Positions 63,134-64,000 of a DNA stretch of 64,000 nucleotides are shown here, piece after piece. Both the position numbers and the translations under genes were made by a program. How positions within the stretch are numbered: the stretch's first letter is position 1; the number at the start of each line of letters is the position of its first letter. The notes below the pieces were generated by a model, which was not told the origin of the DNA, made no database searches, and saw nothing but the letters and a program-made list of their open reading frames with translations. This DNA comes from JAFMPW01 sp041743085 (GTDB taxonomy: Bacteria; Bacteroidota; Bacteroidia; Flavobacteriales; Flavobacteriaceae), in assembly GCA_041743085.1 (NCBI GenBank), contig JBGTNL010000093.1, forward strand, positions 62,001 to 126,000. The letters are read 5' to 3'.

Positions 63134-63321
63134 GGTAGTAGGAAATGAGCTTTGGCTATTTCTCAGAAATATGCGGGTATTGTTAAACAGCGAATTGCAT
63201 CTGACCTAAATAACATAAAAATGAATAGATGAAACGAACATTAACAAATTTTAAAAATTACTTCACAAAAGGGAATGTTTAAAATTCTTAATGTGGGAAC
63301 GAAGTGGTTGCACACGTTCTC

Positions 63322-63346
63322 AACCTGCCTGCAGGCAGGCAGGTTT
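63322..63346 (+). repeat. Palindrome/terminator-like hairpin before ftsA
   Basis: AACCTGCC and GGCAGGTT (63322-63329 with 63338-63345) form a stem followed by four T; the inner CCTGCCTG/CAGGCAGG is a perfect 16-bp palindrome shared with 4347-4365. It could be a repeat or a partial terminator between ftsQ and ftsA. Confidence 0.6.
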
Positions 63347-63388
63347 TATAATTTATTTATTATCAATTAATTACTAAAATTTAAACGT

Positions 63389-64000
63389 GTGAAACAGGGG
63401 AATTATTCAATCGGATTAGATATTGGAACCACCAAAATTGTTGCCATCATCGGGCAGCAGAACGAATACGGTAAAATTGAAGTCCTGGGTATTGGCAGAT
63501 CCAAAAGTCTGGGGGTTCACCGCGGGGTGGTCAATAATATTACACAAACCATTATGTCTATCCAGCAGGCCGTGGAACAGGCGGAAGCCAATTCGGGCTT
63601 AAAGATTGGATCCGTTGTTGTGGGCATAGCCGGGCAACATATCAGGAGTCTTCAGCACAGTGATTATATCACCAGGGCAAACTCGGAGGAAGTCATTAAT
63701 GAAGATGATCTTGAAAAGCTTTGCAATCAGGTGTACAAGTTAGTAATGCTTCCGGGAGAAGAGATCATCCACGTCTTACCCCAGGAATACAAAGTAGATG
63801 GACAAGCTGAAATAAAACAGCCCATTGGCATGTACGGCGGTAGATTGGAAGCCAATTTTCATGTTGTCGTCGGCCAGGTATCTTCTATAAAGAATATTGG
63901 AAGGTGCATTAAGAGCGCAGGTTTGGATCTGGCGAATATAACCCTGGAACCCCTTGCCTCTTCGGAAGCTGTGCTGAGCCGGGAAGAAAAAGAAGCCGGT
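63389..64000 (+). CDS. ftsA: Cell division protein FtsA, 3' end beyond the window
   Basis: The first 204 codons of an actin-like ATPase, starting with GTG at 63389. The phosphate-1 motif is GLDIGTTKIVAIIG, and VGIAGQHIRS follows near residue 77. FtsA anchors FtsZ to the membrane; ftsZ is expected next. It is preceded by a 255-base gap holding a palindromic hairpin, so ftsA may have its own promoter, though I see no clear TAnnTTTG element. Confidence 0.93.
   Translation, partial: MKQGNYSIGLDIGTTKIVAIIGQQNEYGKIEVLGIGRSKSLGVHRGVVNNITQTIMSIQQAVEQAEANSGLKIGSVVVGIAGQHIRSLQHSDYITRANSEEVINEDDLEKLCNQVYKLVMLPGEEIIHVLPQEYKVDGQAEIKQPIGMYGGRLEANFHVVVGQVSSIKNIGRCIKSAGLDLANITLEPLASSEAVLSREEKEAG

Overview
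The window reads as chromosomal DNA of a flavobacterium (Bacteroidota, family Flavobacteriaceae). The grounds are the gliding-motility genes gldA, gldB and gldC, a two-gene metH, the pheA-aminotransferase-tyrA-DAHP synthase/chorismate mutase operon, paired DUF3857 proteins, Bacteroidota-type promoters (TTG about 19-20 nt upstream of TAnnTTTG), few Shine-Dalgarno sequences and frequent GTG/TTG starts. I see no rRNA, tRNA, CRISPR array, prophage or intact insertion sequence.

Layout. 0-4.3 kb: sulfur assimilation, with a partial sulfite reductase, two siroheme-synthesis genes and a ferredoxin-NADP reductase, closed by a terminator. 4.5-10.3 kb: a methionine-synthesis unit (promoter, SAM-I riboswitch, metH in two genes, metF). 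The second metH gene carries an in-frame DUF559-type nuclease domain inside the cobalamin-binding module. 10.5-17.7 kb: single genes (PagL-like outer-membrane protein, two hydrolases, a lipoprotein, chromate transporter, TIM-barrel protein). 17.8-23.4 kb: gldA divergent from the aromatic amino-acid operon, which is preceded by a Phe/Tyr-rich leader peptide and overlapping antiterminator/terminator hairpins. 23.8-34.8 kb: a minus-strand block with polyprenyl synthase, rlmN, queA, aroA, MazG-like protein, two DUF3857 genes (one broken by a stop codon), dtd and rsgA. 34.9-42 kb: secreted and DUF2807 proteins, dnaG, a LuxR-type regulator with an altered receiver, nadE, gldB and gldC. 42-49.1 kb: an accessory segment with gene remnants, an orphan gene, a five-gene DinB/NRDE/YHS/DoxX/ATP-grasp operon and a PhoD-type lipoprotein. 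49.1-64 kb: engB, an alpha/beta hydrolase, then the division and cell-wall cluster mraZ-rsmH-ftsL-ftsI-murE-mraY-murD-ftsW-murG-murC-ftsQ-ftsA (ftsA runs off the end), with a three-site MraZ operator upstream of mraZ.

How it fits together. Sulfite reductase, siroheme enzymes and the reductase supply sulfide and reducing power; MetH and MetF consume reduced sulfur as homocysteine under SAM-riboswitch control. aroA feeds chorismate to the attenuated Phe/Tyr operon. The division cluster is probably autoregulated by MraZ. Intergenic regions are rich in palindromes, REP-like hairpins and 7-bp tandem repeats. The two observations I rate highest are the nuclease domain inserted into MetH and the pheA attenuator.
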